DNA from: Proteobacteria bacterium bin106
GTDB taxonomy: Bacteria > Bdellovibrionota_B > Oligoflexia > Oligoflexales > Bin106
Direction of reading: 5' to 3'
NCBI GenBank assembly: GCA_002238945.1
Contig: MPNI01000008.1
Location: forward strand, 27,756 to 91,755
DNA length: 64,000 nucleotides
In this document: positions 9,330-18,151 of the stretch, piece after piece
How the letters are laid out: every line of letters begins with the position of its first letter
Numbering within the stretch: position 1 is the first letter of the stretch
Program-made: the position numbers and the translations under genes
The notes under the pieces: generated by a model
Databases searched by the model: none
The model's input: the letters and a program-made list of their open reading frames with translations, nothing else
What the model was told of the DNA's origin: nothing

Positions 9330-9450
9330 TCTTCTTAGTATGTTGGAAACATCGTAACTTCATAGACATTTTATCTGTGTCATCATCTGAATACATCAGC
9401 GTCATGGCGTTATGTGCAGAAACGACTCGTGATGAAAAAGATAGATTCAT
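9322..9450 (-). CDS. Candidate 42-residue small protein (or small RNA) upstream of rny
   Basis: Too short for ordinary gene calls, but it has every part of a transcription unit. A promoter-like pair lies at 9517-9490, a GAAGG ribosome site ends eight bases before ATG 9450, and the 42-codon frame's TAG stop is embedded in an intrinsic terminator. The predicted product begins MNLSFSSRVVSAHNAM, has an acidic SDDDTD patch, and ends in a basic QHTKKRT tail. It resembles no family I know and has no membrane segment. Equally possible is a roughly 200-nt non-coding RNA running from about 9483 to 9281, with the frame incidental. Translation is unproven. Confidence 0.4.
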   Translation of the reverse strand: MNLSFSSRVVSAHNAMTLMYSDDDTDKMSMKLRCFQHTKKRT

Positions 9451-9489
9451 GACAAATGCCTTCAAAAAAGCTATGGTATTTCTTAACAA

Positions 9490-9517
9490 ATTCTAATCAT
9501 GCTTTATTGGTTCACAA
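9490..9517 (-). promoter_or_regulatory. Promoter for the small transcript upstream of rny
   Basis: Minus-strand TTGTGA (9517-9512), a 16-base spacer and TAGAAT (9495-9490, one mismatch to TATAAT). Transcription would begin near 9483, about 33 bases before the ATG at 9450. Confidence 0.45.
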
Positions 9518-9540
9518 TGCCTCACAAGGACACGTTAACT

Positions 9541-10136
9541 AATAAAGCGATGCTATGAGAGTTGTTTTCTGTGATACATGCATTGCGCGTGAGCCCTAGC
9601 TCATAGTCGTTAGTTGAGAGAAGCCTGTATAGTTAATGCTTTATGCTTGTGGATGCTTGATACGTGATGCTTTGCTATCTGGTTTGCTCATGTTTTGTGG
9701 TATGTCTGGTGTTCTCTTTGTTTGGTTTGTTTGCCCTGTCTTACCTAAGACATATTGTGGGTAAGGCTGTATAGGTAAAGAGATGTACTTTTTTCCTGCT
9801 TCTTGCTCATGAGGCTGTTTATGTCTATGTGTTCTATATGTTTTAAGTCTTATGCAACGTACTCAATTAACTATCAGTTTCACTTATCTATGTATTTTTT
9901 AGTCGTTTTTTATATGAGATTGAGATGTACTAGGGGGCTCTTAGGGCTTTTATGGATAACATGATGAAATGTTCAGAAGTGGCTTATTAGTTTCTTATTA
10001 GTTTGTAAATATGACATATATGATGATTTATGGGTGGTTTGGCGTAATAGGTAAAAGAAATACGGTTTGTTGAACATTGATCAAGTTGAGTTGTATACAC
10101 GCGTGATGTTATTCACAGAAAGTCATAGCCCGGTTA
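9541..10136. other. Long intergenic region between pal and the rny leader
   Basis: About 600 bases without a supported gene. I searched both strands for tmRNA, RNase P RNA and 6S RNA signatures and found none I would defend. A 6-bp inverted repeat TTACCT/AGGTAA lies near 9741-9778. No clear terminator follows pal. Confidence 0.4.
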
Positions 10137-10739
10137 TTAGTTTTGTTGAATAACAAACTCAACACGTCGATTTTGCGACCAAGCAAATTCATCGTTTCCT
10201 ATGATCGCAGGTCTTTCTTCTCCAAAAGATATGGTAGATAGACGATTATCCTCCACACCAAGATTGACTAAGAAGTTCTTTACAGATAAAGCACGTCTTT
10301 CTCCAAGGGCAAGGTTGTATTCCACTGTGCCACGATCGTCACAGTGTCCTTCAATTTGCAGCATAGCTAGAGGATTGTCTTTAAGATAAGTGGCTAGCTT
10401 ACCTAACTCAATTTCTGACTCTGCATTGACCTGGTAGTTATCCAAGGCAAAGTAGACAGGAGAAGGCCCGGCATACATTTCCACATCCTCGCCTCCTGAA
10501 AACGAGGAAAGGTCTTCTTCAGCAGTTTCTTCTTCGGGTGCGGGATCAACAAAACCACCTGGATCGACTGGGTCTGTGTCTAAATCGTCAGTACTTAAGG
10601 CAGTCCCATCCACCACCTCACTGACTTCTGTCTCATCATCTGTAGTACATTGTACGAAAGCAAAAGTGCAGCACAGTAGCATTACCTTAGTCCACTTAGT
10701 AGTCCACGAGTGCTTTGTTTTCCATAAAGATATAAACAT
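10137..10739 (-). CDS. pal: Peptidoglycan-associated lipoprotein (Pal/OmpA C-terminal domain)
   Basis: Outer-membrane lipoprotein that binds peptidoglycan as part of the Tol-Pal envelope system. The C-terminal ~110 residues are an OmpA-like domain: VYFALDNYQVN, then LQIEGHCDDRGTVEYNLALGERRA and SFGEERPA ... WSQNRRVEF, with the diaminopimelate-binding Asp and Arg positions present. Before it is an acidic Thr/Glu/Asp linker. The frame reaches 10796, but the ATG at 10739 has AAAGGAG about nine bases upstream. It yields a basic N-region, a hydrophobic core and a lipobox-like FVQC, with the Cys becoming the lipidated residue. tolB is not adjacent. A 12-bp AT tandem repeat lies just upstream of the start. 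Confidence 0.9.
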   Translation of the reverse strand: MFISLWKTKHSWTTKWTKVMLLCCTFAFVQCTTDDETEVSEVVDGTALSTDDLDTDPVDPGGFVDPAPEEETAEEDLSSFSGGEDVEMYAGPSPVYFALDNYQVNAESEIELGKLATYLKDNPLAMLQIEGHCDDRGTVEYNLALGERRALSVKNFLVNLGVEDNRLSTISFGEERPAIIGNDEFAWSQNRRVEFVIQQN

Positions 10740-11220
10740 ACAGGCCAACTCCTTTAACAAGTTTATATAAGCCAAAAATACTTTAAAAGTACACATTTTA
10801 TATTTTAATTTATATTTTAATTTATATTTTAATATATATTTTAATATTGTAACTAACTCAGTAATATTTTTTCATGTTTTTTCTCAGAGGCTAGTTCTTC
10901 GTTTTCACGGGATAGCTATATAGATGTTCTCTTTCTCTCTCTATATTTCTATCTATATCTTTTTGTTCGCTTTCTTTATTCATGTTATGAATCGTTTAAC
11001 CGCATGATGGTTTTTTAAAAAATAGGTGTTGATGAGGGTATCGATTCTTTTCAAGGTTTGTTTATTTTGTTTGATTGTGTTCTTGTCTTATACCTCATCC
11101 TATACCTTATCCTATACCTCATCATACCTCATTTATACATGTTCATGTTATTGAAAAAGATTAACATGCTGCAAAGAGGAGTTCAACTATACATCACATA
11201 AAAACTCACCTATATAGATG
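10740..11220. other. Repeat-rich intergenic region between gcvP and pal
   Basis: About 480 bases with no gene. It contains the 12-bp tandem repeat at 10797-10844 and, around 11090-11130, three or four imperfect copies of an 11-bp tataccTCATC word. It should hold the pal promoter. Confidence 0.4.
10797..10844. repeat. 12-bp AT tandem repeat upstream of pal
   Basis: Four copies of tttatattttaa, the fourth with one mismatch, located 58 to 105 bases before the pal start. Slippage here could alter promoter spacing. Confidence 0.8.
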
Positions 11221-14151
11221 CTAGGATGAGGTTTCTTCATAAGCTTCCATCGGTTCACAAGCACAGATAAGGGAACGATCTCCGTGGGCGTTATCGATGC
11301 GTGAAGTTGATGGCCAAAACTTGTTGGTGGCTAAATAAGGAAGAGGCATGGTAGCTGTCTTGCGTGAATAGGGATAAGGCCATTCATCTTCGCTTAATAA
11401 AGACCAAGGATGAGGGGCATTTTTGAGAGGGTTATTATCTGTTGGCCATTCTCCTTTTTCTACTTTAGCTATTTCTTTGCGAATATGGAGCATAGCGGTA
11501 ATGAAGCGATCGATTTCTTCAGCAGATTCACTTTCGGTTGGCTCCACCATCATGGTTCCTGGGATGGGAAAAGAAATGGTGGGAGCATGAAAGCCGTAGT
11601 CCATTAAGCGTTTGGCAATATCTTCTACGTTGATGGTGGTGGTTTTTGTGATATCTCTTAGGTCAAATAAACACTCATGAGCCACATAACCTTGTTTGCC
11701 TTTATAGAGTACGCAATAAGCATTTTGAAGCTTTTGAGCTATGTAATTGGCACTGAGTATAGCTGTTTCTGTGGCTTTACGTAATCCCTGAGCTCCCATC
11801 ATGGTGATGTACATCCAAGGGATAGTCAAGATGAGAGGAGAACCATAGGCTGCAGCAGAAACAGCAAAATCCGTGGTTTGTTGCGGATTTTGTATGCCGA
11901 TGGTGTAAGGGTTTTTAGGTAGATAGGGAGCAAGGTGGCTTGCCACAGCAATGGGTCCAGCACCAGGTCCTCCACCGCCATGAGGGATACAGAACGTTTT
12001 ATGGAGATTGAGATGACAGACATCTATGCCGTATTCTCCTGGACGACAGACTTCCAGTTGGGCGTTGAGATTAGCACCATCTAAATATACCTGAGCACCA
12101 ACATCATGAAGCATCTGGCACAATCGTGTGATATGGGGTTCAAAGACTCCATGGGTGGAAGGATACGTCACCATAAGACAGGCCACTTGATGGCCATATT
12201 GAGTGAGTTTTTCTGTTACAGAATCATGATCGATATTGCCATGATGATCACATTTCACCACCACCACCTTCAGACCAGCCATAACTGCAGAGGCAGGATT
12301 GGTACCATGGGCTGAAGAGGGAATCAAGCAAATCTGTCGTGTATGTGCCTCACCTTTTGATGCAAAGTATTGCTTGATCACCATCAGTCCTGCCAGTTCT
12401 CCTTGAGCTCCTGAGTTGGGTTGGAGTGATAAAGCGGCCATGCCCGTAAGATTGGCGAGCATGTTTTCTAAGTCGGTGAGCATGGCCATATAACCTGGGA
12501 TCTGCTCTTTGTTTTGGTGAGGGTGGGCATCGCTGAAAGCAGGCCACGAAAGAGGCTCTAGAGCCGCTGAGCTGGTAAGTTTCATGGTACACGATCCTAA
12601 AGGGATCATGGAATGAGTTAAGGAAAGATCTTTGTTTTCGAGGTATTTGAGATAGCGCATCAGCTCTATTTCAGAGAATGGTCGAGCAAAGAGCTGTTGA
12701 TTTAAAAATGTGTGAGAATCTCGTCTTAATGTGGTATCTGTTAAAGAAACGTGCTGATCAAGTAGCATTGCAAGCTTGTTAGCAGAACATGTGATACCAA
12801 AAGCTTCCAGGAGATGATGCATATTTTCGCAGGTGATGGTTTCGCTAAAAGACATCAGCAGAGCTGAGGGTATGTCTGTGCGGATATTGATGTGTTTTTC
12901 TTCGAGTTTTGCAAGAATGCTTGTTCGCTGGTTGATATCATGATCATGACCTGAAAAGTCAATATAGAGAGTATCGAAAAAACAAGTATAAGGAAGGTTA
13001 TAGCCGGCTTCTTTAAGTAAATCTGCACAGACAGTGGCTTTTTTGTGAATGGTTTGGGCTATATCTATAAGTCCACTACGGCCATGAAAAGCAGCATAGG
13101 CTGTAGCCATAGAAGCAAGGAGAGCTTGTGCTGTGCAGATATTTGAAGTGGCTCGCTCTCTGCGAATATGTTGTTCACGAGTTTGTAAAGCGAGCCGGTA
13201 AGCATCTTTGTTGTGCTTGTCTTTAGAACGCCCTACCACACGTCCTGGCATCCGTCTCTTAAGGGACATGCGTGTGACAAAAAAGGCAGCATGAGGCCCA
13301 CCATAACCCATGGGTATGCCAAAACGTTGTGATGATCCTAAAGCGATATCAAAGCCCATTTCAGCTGGTGGGATCATCAGAGTAAGAGCGAGCAAATCTG
13401 TTATGCAAGCAGCTAATCCTTTGCGGCTATGAACAGATGCGGTGAAGGTGTTGAGATCTTGGCATAGGCCATATGTATTGGGGTACTGGGTGATGCCTCC
13501 ACAAACCGGGCGTTCTTTTTGACGCAGAAACTCTTCTATTTCAGCAACCCATAAGTTTACTCCTAAGCCGCAAGCTCGAGAACGTAAGACAGCTAAGGTT
13601 TGGGGGTGGATATGAGTATCTACAAAATAGTCAAGTGGTTGGTGTTTATGGTTTTTGTAAGTGTGTACAGACATGGCCATGGCTTCACAAGCTGCTGTTG
13701 CCTCATCCAGTAAAGATGCACTAGCTAGTTCGAGTTTGGTGAGTTCGCTGCATAGGGTTTGGAAATGAAACAGCATTTCCAAGCGGCCCTGAGAAATCTC
13801 TGATTGATAAGGAGTATAAGGGGTGTACCATCCTGGGTTGTTGAGCAAATAACGTTTGATAGCACTTGGTGTGATGGCTGGGTAGTAGCCCATGCCAATC
13901 ATTTGACAGTACGTGTGATGGTCTTTGATGTAGCTGTCAAGCTTTGCCAAAGCTTGACGTTCAGATAGTGGTTCTGGTAGCTTGGAGGGTATTTCGGTAT
14001 ATATTTCATGGGCGACGATTCTTTTGACAAGATCTTGGGTGTCTTTAACACCCAAATAGGTACACATCTTTTTTCGATCTTGAGCAGAAATGCCAATATG
14101 TTGGTCTGCATATGAGGTGCTTGTTAGATCGCCATAAGGGGTGTCGTTCAT
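11221..14151 (-). CDS. gcvP: Glycine dehydrogenase (decarboxylating), P-protein of the glycine cleavage system
   Basis: PLP-dependent decarboxylation of glycine, passing the aminomethyl group to lipoyl GcvH. The 976 residues correspond to the fused (P1+P2) form. The N-terminal half has HIG(I)SAQDR, GMGYYPAITPSAIKR and NPGWYTPYTPYQSEISQGRLE. The C-terminal half has SLTHSMIPLGSCTMKL, QPNSGAQGE, SSAHGTNPASA and the PLP-lysine segment HLNLHKTFCIPHGGGGPG. The ATG at 14151 follows AGGAGA by seven bases. gcvT and gcvH are not nearby, so the system is split in this genome. The length is slightly above the typical 950-960, and I see no disruption. Confidence 0.96.
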   Translation of the reverse strand: MNDTPYGDLTSTSYADQHIGISAQDRKKMCTYLGVKDTQDLVKRIVAHEIYTEIPSKLPEPLSERQALAKLDSYIKDHHTYCQMIGMGYYPAITPSAIKRYLLNNPGWYTPYTPYQSEISQGRLEMLFHFQTLCSELTKLELASASLLDEATAACEAMAMSVHTYKNHKHQPLDYFVDTHIHPQTLAVLRSRACGLGVNLWVAEIEEFLRQKERPVCGGITQYPNTYGLCQDLNTFTASVHSRKGLAACITDLLALTLMIPPAEMGFDIALGSSQRFGIPMGYGGPHAAFFVTRMSLKRRMPGRVVGRSKDKHNKDAYRLALQTREQHIRRERATSNICTAQALLASMATAYAAFHGRSGLIDIAQTIHKKATVCADLLKEAGYNLPYTCFFDTLYIDFSGHDHDINQRTSILAKLEEKHINIRTDIPSALLMSFSETITCENMHHLLEAFGITCSANKLAMLLDQHVSLTDTTLRRDSHTFLNQQLFARPFSEIELMRYLKYLENKDLSLTHSMIPLGSCTMKLTSSAALEPLSWPAFSDAHPHQNKEQIPGYMAMLTDLENMLANLTGMAALSLQPNSGAQGELAGLMVIKQYFASKGEAHTRQICLIPSSAHGTNPASAVMAGLKVVVVKCDHHGNIDHDSVTEKLTQYGHQVACLMVTYPSTHGVFEPHITRLCQMLHDVGAQVYLDGANLNAQLEVCRPGEYGIDVCHLNLHKTFCIPHGGGGPGAGPIAVASHLAPYLPKNPYTIGIQNPQQTTDFAVSAAAYGSPLILTIPWMYITMMGAQGLRKATETAILSANYIAQKLQNAYCVLYKGKQGYVAHECLFDLRDITKTTTINVEDIAKRLMDYGFHAPTISFPIPGTMMVEPTESESAEEIDRFITAMLHIRKEIAKVEKGEWPTDNNPLKNAPHPWSLLSEDEWPYPYSRKTATMPLPYLATNKFWPSTSRIDNAHGDRSLICACEPMEAYEETSS

Positions 14152-14231
14152 GGATGTTTCTCCTGTGGTGGCTTACTGCTGTGTGTCTTTCTAGGTGTGC
14201 AGAAGGTCTATACGTTATCACGTCCATATAG

Positions 14232-14276
14232 AAAAACCACGACTCAGTACTTAAAGTTTTAAGTGCTAAGTCGTGG
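14232..14276 (-). terminator. Intrinsic terminator after the 287-aa lipoprotein gene
   Basis: Long stem CCACGACT..AGTACTTAAA with TTTAAGTGCT..AGTCGTGG (14237-14276), followed on the minus strand by five T. It separates the lipoprotein gene from gcvP. The stem is nearly symmetrical and might also act on plus-strand transcripts, although the U-tract there is weaker. Confidence 0.8.
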
Positions 14277-14339
14277 CTGGAAGGTTTTTATTATCCTCTT
14301 ATGGTTGTGTTTTGTTTCTATGTGATTGTGATGTGAGAT

Positions 14340-15188
14340 CTAAGATTTTTTTCGTGGCAATAATTTCACAAAGTTAGCAAAAGCATAGTTAAAGGCATCT
14401 CGAAGGGGATCGTTCTTGACCTTTTCGTTAGATTCGTTAGAAAAAACATCACTGTAGTATTTTTCCAGAACTGCTTTGTCTTTGTAGTATTTTTCCAGAA
14501 CTGCTTTGTCTTTAGCAGCTTTAGCAGCCTCATGGTCTGGGAATGCCTTTGCATAAAAGAGTATCATGGCTTTAAAAGCATCACCTTTGATAGTGGCTTT
14601 GCCATCAGATCCATTGACAGAAAGAGTGAAAAAAGATGTTTCTGGATCCACTCCTTCCTCAGTAAGAGCTTCATAGAGGTTGACGGTTTTTTTGTTTTCG
14701 TCGGCTTTTGTGACAAAGTACTTGGAGGTTAACCTGACAACAGCAAAGTTATCGAGCTTGTTGTTTTTTGAGGCTATTTCTTTGTTTGAAACCCCATGAG
14801 TTAGGGATACCTCATTCCATGAGTGCTTATCATTGAAAGACAGAGTTGCTTTGGGATTAAGCTTATTATTAGCTTTATCTTCTTTGGCAAGAAGGTCCAC
14901 TTTGTCACCTCCTTGTGCTTTGTTGTAAGAAAGTGAGAAAGTACCACCTATTTCCCTTCGCTGTACCCTTTTTTTATATTGATCATCTGGATGAAAACTG
15001 ACAGAGAAGCTCGAGTAGTGCTGAGCTGGAGGTATTTTGCCACAAGAACTTAAAACAAATAGGCTCGCGATGAGAGTGAGCACAAGCATGCCAGAGTGAG
15101 TGTTATGGGGGGTGTGTATCGTGTTATGCATAGCTTTATGTTTATGCATGGTGTTATAAGCACTACAGAACAGAGAGAAAAAAAACAT
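14340..15188 (-). CDS. Hypothetical lipoprotein with an internal 10-residue duplication
   Basis: I do not recognise the family. The start is taken at ATG 15188, which has GGAG six bases upstream; the frame extends to GTG 15203. The N-terminus is long and His/Thr-rich before a hydrophobic core and lipobox LSSC (MLVLTLIASLFVLSSC), so the mature protein is probably membrane-anchored by a lipid. The body is charged and rich in Lys/Asn/Ser. Near the C-terminus the decapeptide KDKAVLEKYY occurs twice in tandem, encoded by a perfect 30-bp DNA repeat, pointing to recent slippage or duplication. A strong terminator follows the gene, and gcvP begins beyond it. Confidence 0.65.
   Translation of the reverse strand: MFFFSLFCSAYNTMHKHKAMHNTIHTPHNTHSGMLVLTLIASLFVLSSCGKIPPAQHYSSFSVSFHPDDQYKKRVQRREIGGTFSLSYNKAQGGDKVDLLAKEDKANNKLNPKATLSFNDKHSWNEVSLTHGVSNKEIASKNNKLDNFAVVRLTSKYFVTKADENKKTVNLYEALTEEGVDPETSFFTLSVNGSDGKATIKGDAFKAMILFYAKAFPDHEAAKAAKDKAVLEKYYKDKAVLEKYYSDVFSNESNEKVKNDPLRDAFNYAFANFVKLLPRKKS
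14454..14513. repeat. Perfect 30-bp tandem duplication within the lipoprotein gene
   Basis: Two identical 30-base units (14454-14483 and 14484-14513), in frame, each encoding one copy of KDKAVLEKYY (codon order offset). Confidence 0.9.
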
Positions 15189-15528
15189 GATCGACTCCAC
15201 CACAAGAGATTAGAAAATGAGGATCTTAACCTTCTACCAATGATTATGATTCTATATAAGCTGACTTATCTATCCTAAGCAAGAGAAATCACATATATTA
15301 TCGATATTTTTTGATTATGGGAATATGACTTCAAATAGCTGTCTTAAAATGAGGCTGTGTGTGGTGTCTTTCGTTTTTTTTCATAAGAGCTATATAATCC
15401 TTTCCATAAGAGTTATATAGTCCTTTCCATAAGATAGTCCTTTGAAATGACAGGTTTTGTGGATAACATATGTGGTATGGATATGAAATGGATCATTAAG
15501 AAACACTCATTTCTATGAGGAGTTGTTT
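15189..15528. other. Divergent intergenic region with direct repeats
   Basis: Region between two divergent genes. Around 15386-15445 the phrase cctttccataagag(t/c)tatata recurs two to three times with small changes. An isolated TGTGGATAA (15458-15466) resembles a DnaA box but stands alone. Confidence 0.4.
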
Positions 15529-17331
15529 TTGGCAGGATATGTGAGGTGGAAAGCTCTCTTTATGCTCTATTCTGGGCTGTGTGGTGGATTATACCACAGG
15601 TTTCATTATCAAGTCTGTGAATGGATGCTGTGGTGTTTTAGATATGTTAGACAGGGTATAATTGCGGGGCTTTTATGGTGTGTTGTTAGTCCTCTTCATC
15701 TTAGTCATCCTAGTCTGCATATAGGCCTGCACATAGGCCCGCACATAGGCCCGCAAAGGGTACTTGCTCAAAGTGAGCCGTCAGAGTTTAAGTCCAGTGT
15801 GACTTTGAGTCCCCATGAAGCAGAGAAGTTGCTTCAGAAGGGTAAGGTTTATTATGGCAGTAAACAGTACCTTGAAGCTAAAGCGGTTTTTCTTGATATT
15901 TTAAAGTTTTATCCATCTCACAAAAATGCTCGCGTTTATTTGGCTTTAACAGCTTATGCTCTTGAAGATTTTCATTTAGCACATCGAGTGTTTAGTACGT
16001 TGATTAGTCAGCGTCAGCTCAGACGTGAGGATGCTTTTCAGGCTGGTTACAGTGCTTTCAAGATGCGTGATTGGCGGCGTTGTTATGAGTTGATGAGTGT
16101 GGTGCCACAAGATGGCAAAACCTATGATATATCTTCTTTTTATGCTGGCCTTTGTTTGTTTGAATTAAAGAAATGGGATTTAGCTCTGGTTTTTTTGAAG
16201 CGGGCCGTGATACTTCCGGTGCATTTGGTAGAATCTAAAATACAGGTTATTAACGAGTTAGAGGCTATCATAGCTCAGCGTCATCAAGGTCCACCTAAGA
16301 AGCAAAAACCCACTCGGGTTTTATCTCAAAATGAGATGTTAGTGTTTCTTGAGGAGCCTCAATCATATGTGCGTTTTTATGGGTTGCATTGGAATATTGA
16401 TGCCACCTATGATCCTCCTCAAAGCCTTAACCCCACCAATTATACGGTAGCCAAGGTGGAGTTGCATTATCCGTGGGTGCTTGGTAAAAATTTGAAGTCT
16501 GTTCGTAACAGCTATCACCTTGGTCTGGGTTTGGATGCGGGAATCAGTGGGGCTATTGAACATCTCCGTGAAGCTACGGTCTCTCATGGTACTGATCTTG
16601 GCGCTCCTTTTAGAGAATCGATCATTGCCATAGAAGGTGCACGTCATGATAACTACATGTTTTATGGCAGGGTCAAACCATGGGTTGAGTGGGGTTTTCA
16701 TCCTCAAGCAAAGTTAGGACTTTCTGGCTATTATGGTGGACATTATGGACAATTTGAGGGTAATCGTCAGTATATTTCTACCTTTCAAGTCCATCCTTTT
16801 CTCCTTTTTAGTCTGACAGAAAAGGTCCTTGCAAAACTGTTTTTGCAAGGAGATTATTGGTTAGGTTTGTCTTATGGCAGTGCTAGCAAATACGCGGTAT
16901 CTTTGCAGGTGCTGACAAAGATTCGTCGTTCTTATGAACTCGATGTGCAAGCCGCTTCGGCTATACATCTGACTGAACGGCGTAGTTACACCCCGCTAGC
17001 GACTCATAGTGGGTTATTGCTTTTCCGTTACCACACGCCTTTTTGGGTATCTTTGGAAATAGGTGGAGATGCGGAGTACTTCAAAAGCTATCAAATTTGG
17101 CCTAAAGACAGTGACATACCTATGCGTGCCAATGGGTTACGATTGGGATTATTGGGAGGTTTGCAAGTGAAAGCATGGAAAGGCTTGCATGCTAGTCTTC
17201 GCTATAGCACATCTGATATTTCATGGACACAATCAGGAGAGGATGTACTTTCAGAAAGCTGGCAGGAGTATGCTCCTGTGGCTCAAGGTACTTTGTTAGC
17301 TTTTATCGATTATCGTTGGGTCTTTGAATAG
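15529..17331 (+). CDS. TPR-repeat protein with C-terminal outer-membrane barrel
   Basis: Unnamed family. From TTG 15529 (GGAG six bases upstream; the earlier TTG 15523 is too close to it) the protein has about 600 residues. A hydrophobic segment (IIAGLLWCVVSPLHL) is probably the signal peptide. It is followed by a short HIG(L/P)HIGPHIGP repeat and a Ser-rich stretch. Residues of about 95-245 form tetratricopeptide-like helices (AEKLLQKGKVYYGSKQYLEAKAVFLDILKFYPSH and successors). The C-terminal half alternates aromatic strands and ends in FIDYRWVFE, consistent with a barrel. This layout suggests an envelope protein, perhaps in export or assembly, but the function is unknown. The next gene starts 11 bases downstream. 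Confidence 0.65.
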   Translation: MAGYVRWKALFMLYSGLCGGLYHRFHYQVCEWMLWCFRYVRQGIIAGLLWCVVSPLHLSHPSLHIGLHIGPHIGPQRVLAQSEPSEFKSSVTLSPHEAEKLLQKGKVYYGSKQYLEAKAVFLDILKFYPSHKNARVYLALTAYALEDFHLAHRVFSTLISQRQLRREDAFQAGYSAFKMRDWRRCYELMSVVPQDGKTYDISSFYAGLCLFELKKWDLALVFLKRAVILPVHLVESKIQVINELEAIIAQRHQGPPKKQKPTRVLSQNEMLVFLEEPQSYVRFYGLHWNIDATYDPPQSLNPTNYTVAKVELHYPWVLGKNLKSVRNSYHLGLGLDAGISGAIEHLREATVSHGTDLGAPFRESIIAIEGARHDNYMFYGRVKPWVEWGFHPQAKLGLSGYYGGHYGQFEGNRQYISTFQVHPFLLFSLTEKVLAKLFLQGDYWLGLSYGSASKYAVSLQVLTKIRRSYELDVQAASAIHLTERRSYTPLATHSGLLLFRYHTPFWVSLEIGGDAEYFKSYQIWPKDSDIPMRANGLRLGLLGGLQVKAWKGLHASLRYSTSDISWTQSGEDVLSESWQEYAPVAQGTLLAFIDYRWVFE

Positions 17332-17342
17332 CAAGGCTTACT

Positions 17343-17813
17343 ATGGATAAGAAATGGTATGAACGGGTAGCGCGTCTCCGTTATAGTGATGGTAAGTGGC
17401 TGGAAGCGGAAGATGATTCGGTATGTGTTCGTGGCGATTTTACTGGAAAATTCTCTGAAGGCCTTAAAGAGTTACGTTATACTGCTTCTGAGGCTGTGGA
17501 GATTTTTAATCATTACAGCAAGCCTGCTTCTCATATCACTCTTCTTGTTCTTGAGCAAGAAGTGGATTATAGCCTTAATGGTTTGATGTTGTTGCGTCAT
17601 TCCAGTCAGATCAAATTGTTGCGCAAAGTTCCTTATCTCACTATGGAACTGACTGAGAATGCAGGATTTCCCACACAAAGTCACAAGAAAGCTCGCTTTC
17701 TTGCAAGAGAAGATGATATGGGCACACTGGTGTGGTGTACAGAAGAGGGACATGTTTGGGAGCATGAGCAATTGATCAAATGCACTCTTAAAGAACTTGT
17801 CAAATATTCATAA
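17343..17813 (+). CDS. Hypothetical 156-aa protein
   Basis: No recognised family. The start ATG at 17343 lies 11 bases after the TPR/barrel gene, with AAGG upstream, so the two are probably co-transcribed. The product is soluble with mixed charge, has no signal peptide or membrane segment, and is rich in Leu/Glu. A dyad of Cys residues (VWC near residue 131 and KC near 147) is not arranged as a known metal site. The next gene on the strand begins 22 bases later. Real coding status is supported by spacing, ribosome site and the continuing operon layout. Confidence 0.6.
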   Translation: MDKKWYERVARLRYSDGKWLEAEDDSVCVRGDFTGKFSEGLKELRYTASEAVEIFNHYSKPASHITLLVLEQEVDYSLNGLMLLRHSSQIKLLRKVPYLTMELTENAGFPTQSHKKARFLAREDDMGTLVWCTEEGHVWEHEQLIKCTLKELVKYS

Positions 17814-17835
17814 AGCATAGAAGGATGATTTTATT

Positions 17836-18150
17836 GTGAAGGTGCAATTTCAAGGTTCATCTCCTGAAGATATTTTGACCCTGTTTCAAGAAAAGATCAA
17901 AGGACGCAAAATAGCAAAGCTTCTTAATCTTTCTTTAGTTGATCATTCCTTGACCATCTCGGTGAGTAAACTGGGAACGTCGCGTTTTCTTTTCCATGTA
18001 CACACCGATCAGCCTCTCAATTGCATAACCATATCTTTATACAAAAAACATGTACCTTTTACTCATCGTGCTATGGAAAAAGACATCGTAGCTAAGATCA
18101 CACGTATTATTGAGGATTGTGGCGGAACCATAATCACTCCTTATACATAG
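17836..18150 (+). CDS. Hypothetical 104-aa protein
   Basis: Unrecognised. Starts at GTG 17836, with AAGGA about ten bases upstream, as third gene of the run beginning at 15529. The product is small and basic, with predicted mixed alpha/beta character, and has no signal peptide. Its stop codon is only one base from the 3' end of the convergent gene at 18152, so the two transcripts must overlap. Confidence 0.55.
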   Translation: MKVQFQGSSPEDILTLFQEKIKGRKIAKLLNLSLVDHSLTISVSKLGTSRFLFHVHTDQPLNCITISLYKKHVPFTHRAMEKDIVAKITRIIEDCGGTIITPYT

Positions 18151-18151
18151 C

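Noticed and set aside
9563..9660. Possible 6S or other structured RNA in the pal-rny spacer
   Set aside because: Some 'gagccct' resemblance, but ends do not pair and no central bubble could be drawn.
12350..14227. Short frames overlapping gcvP in other frames
   Set aside because: Shadows of a strong, fully conserved gene.
14152..14339. Glycine riboswitch upstream of gcvP
   Set aside because: The leader is short and is occupied by the upstream gene's terminator; no glycine aptamer core is visible.
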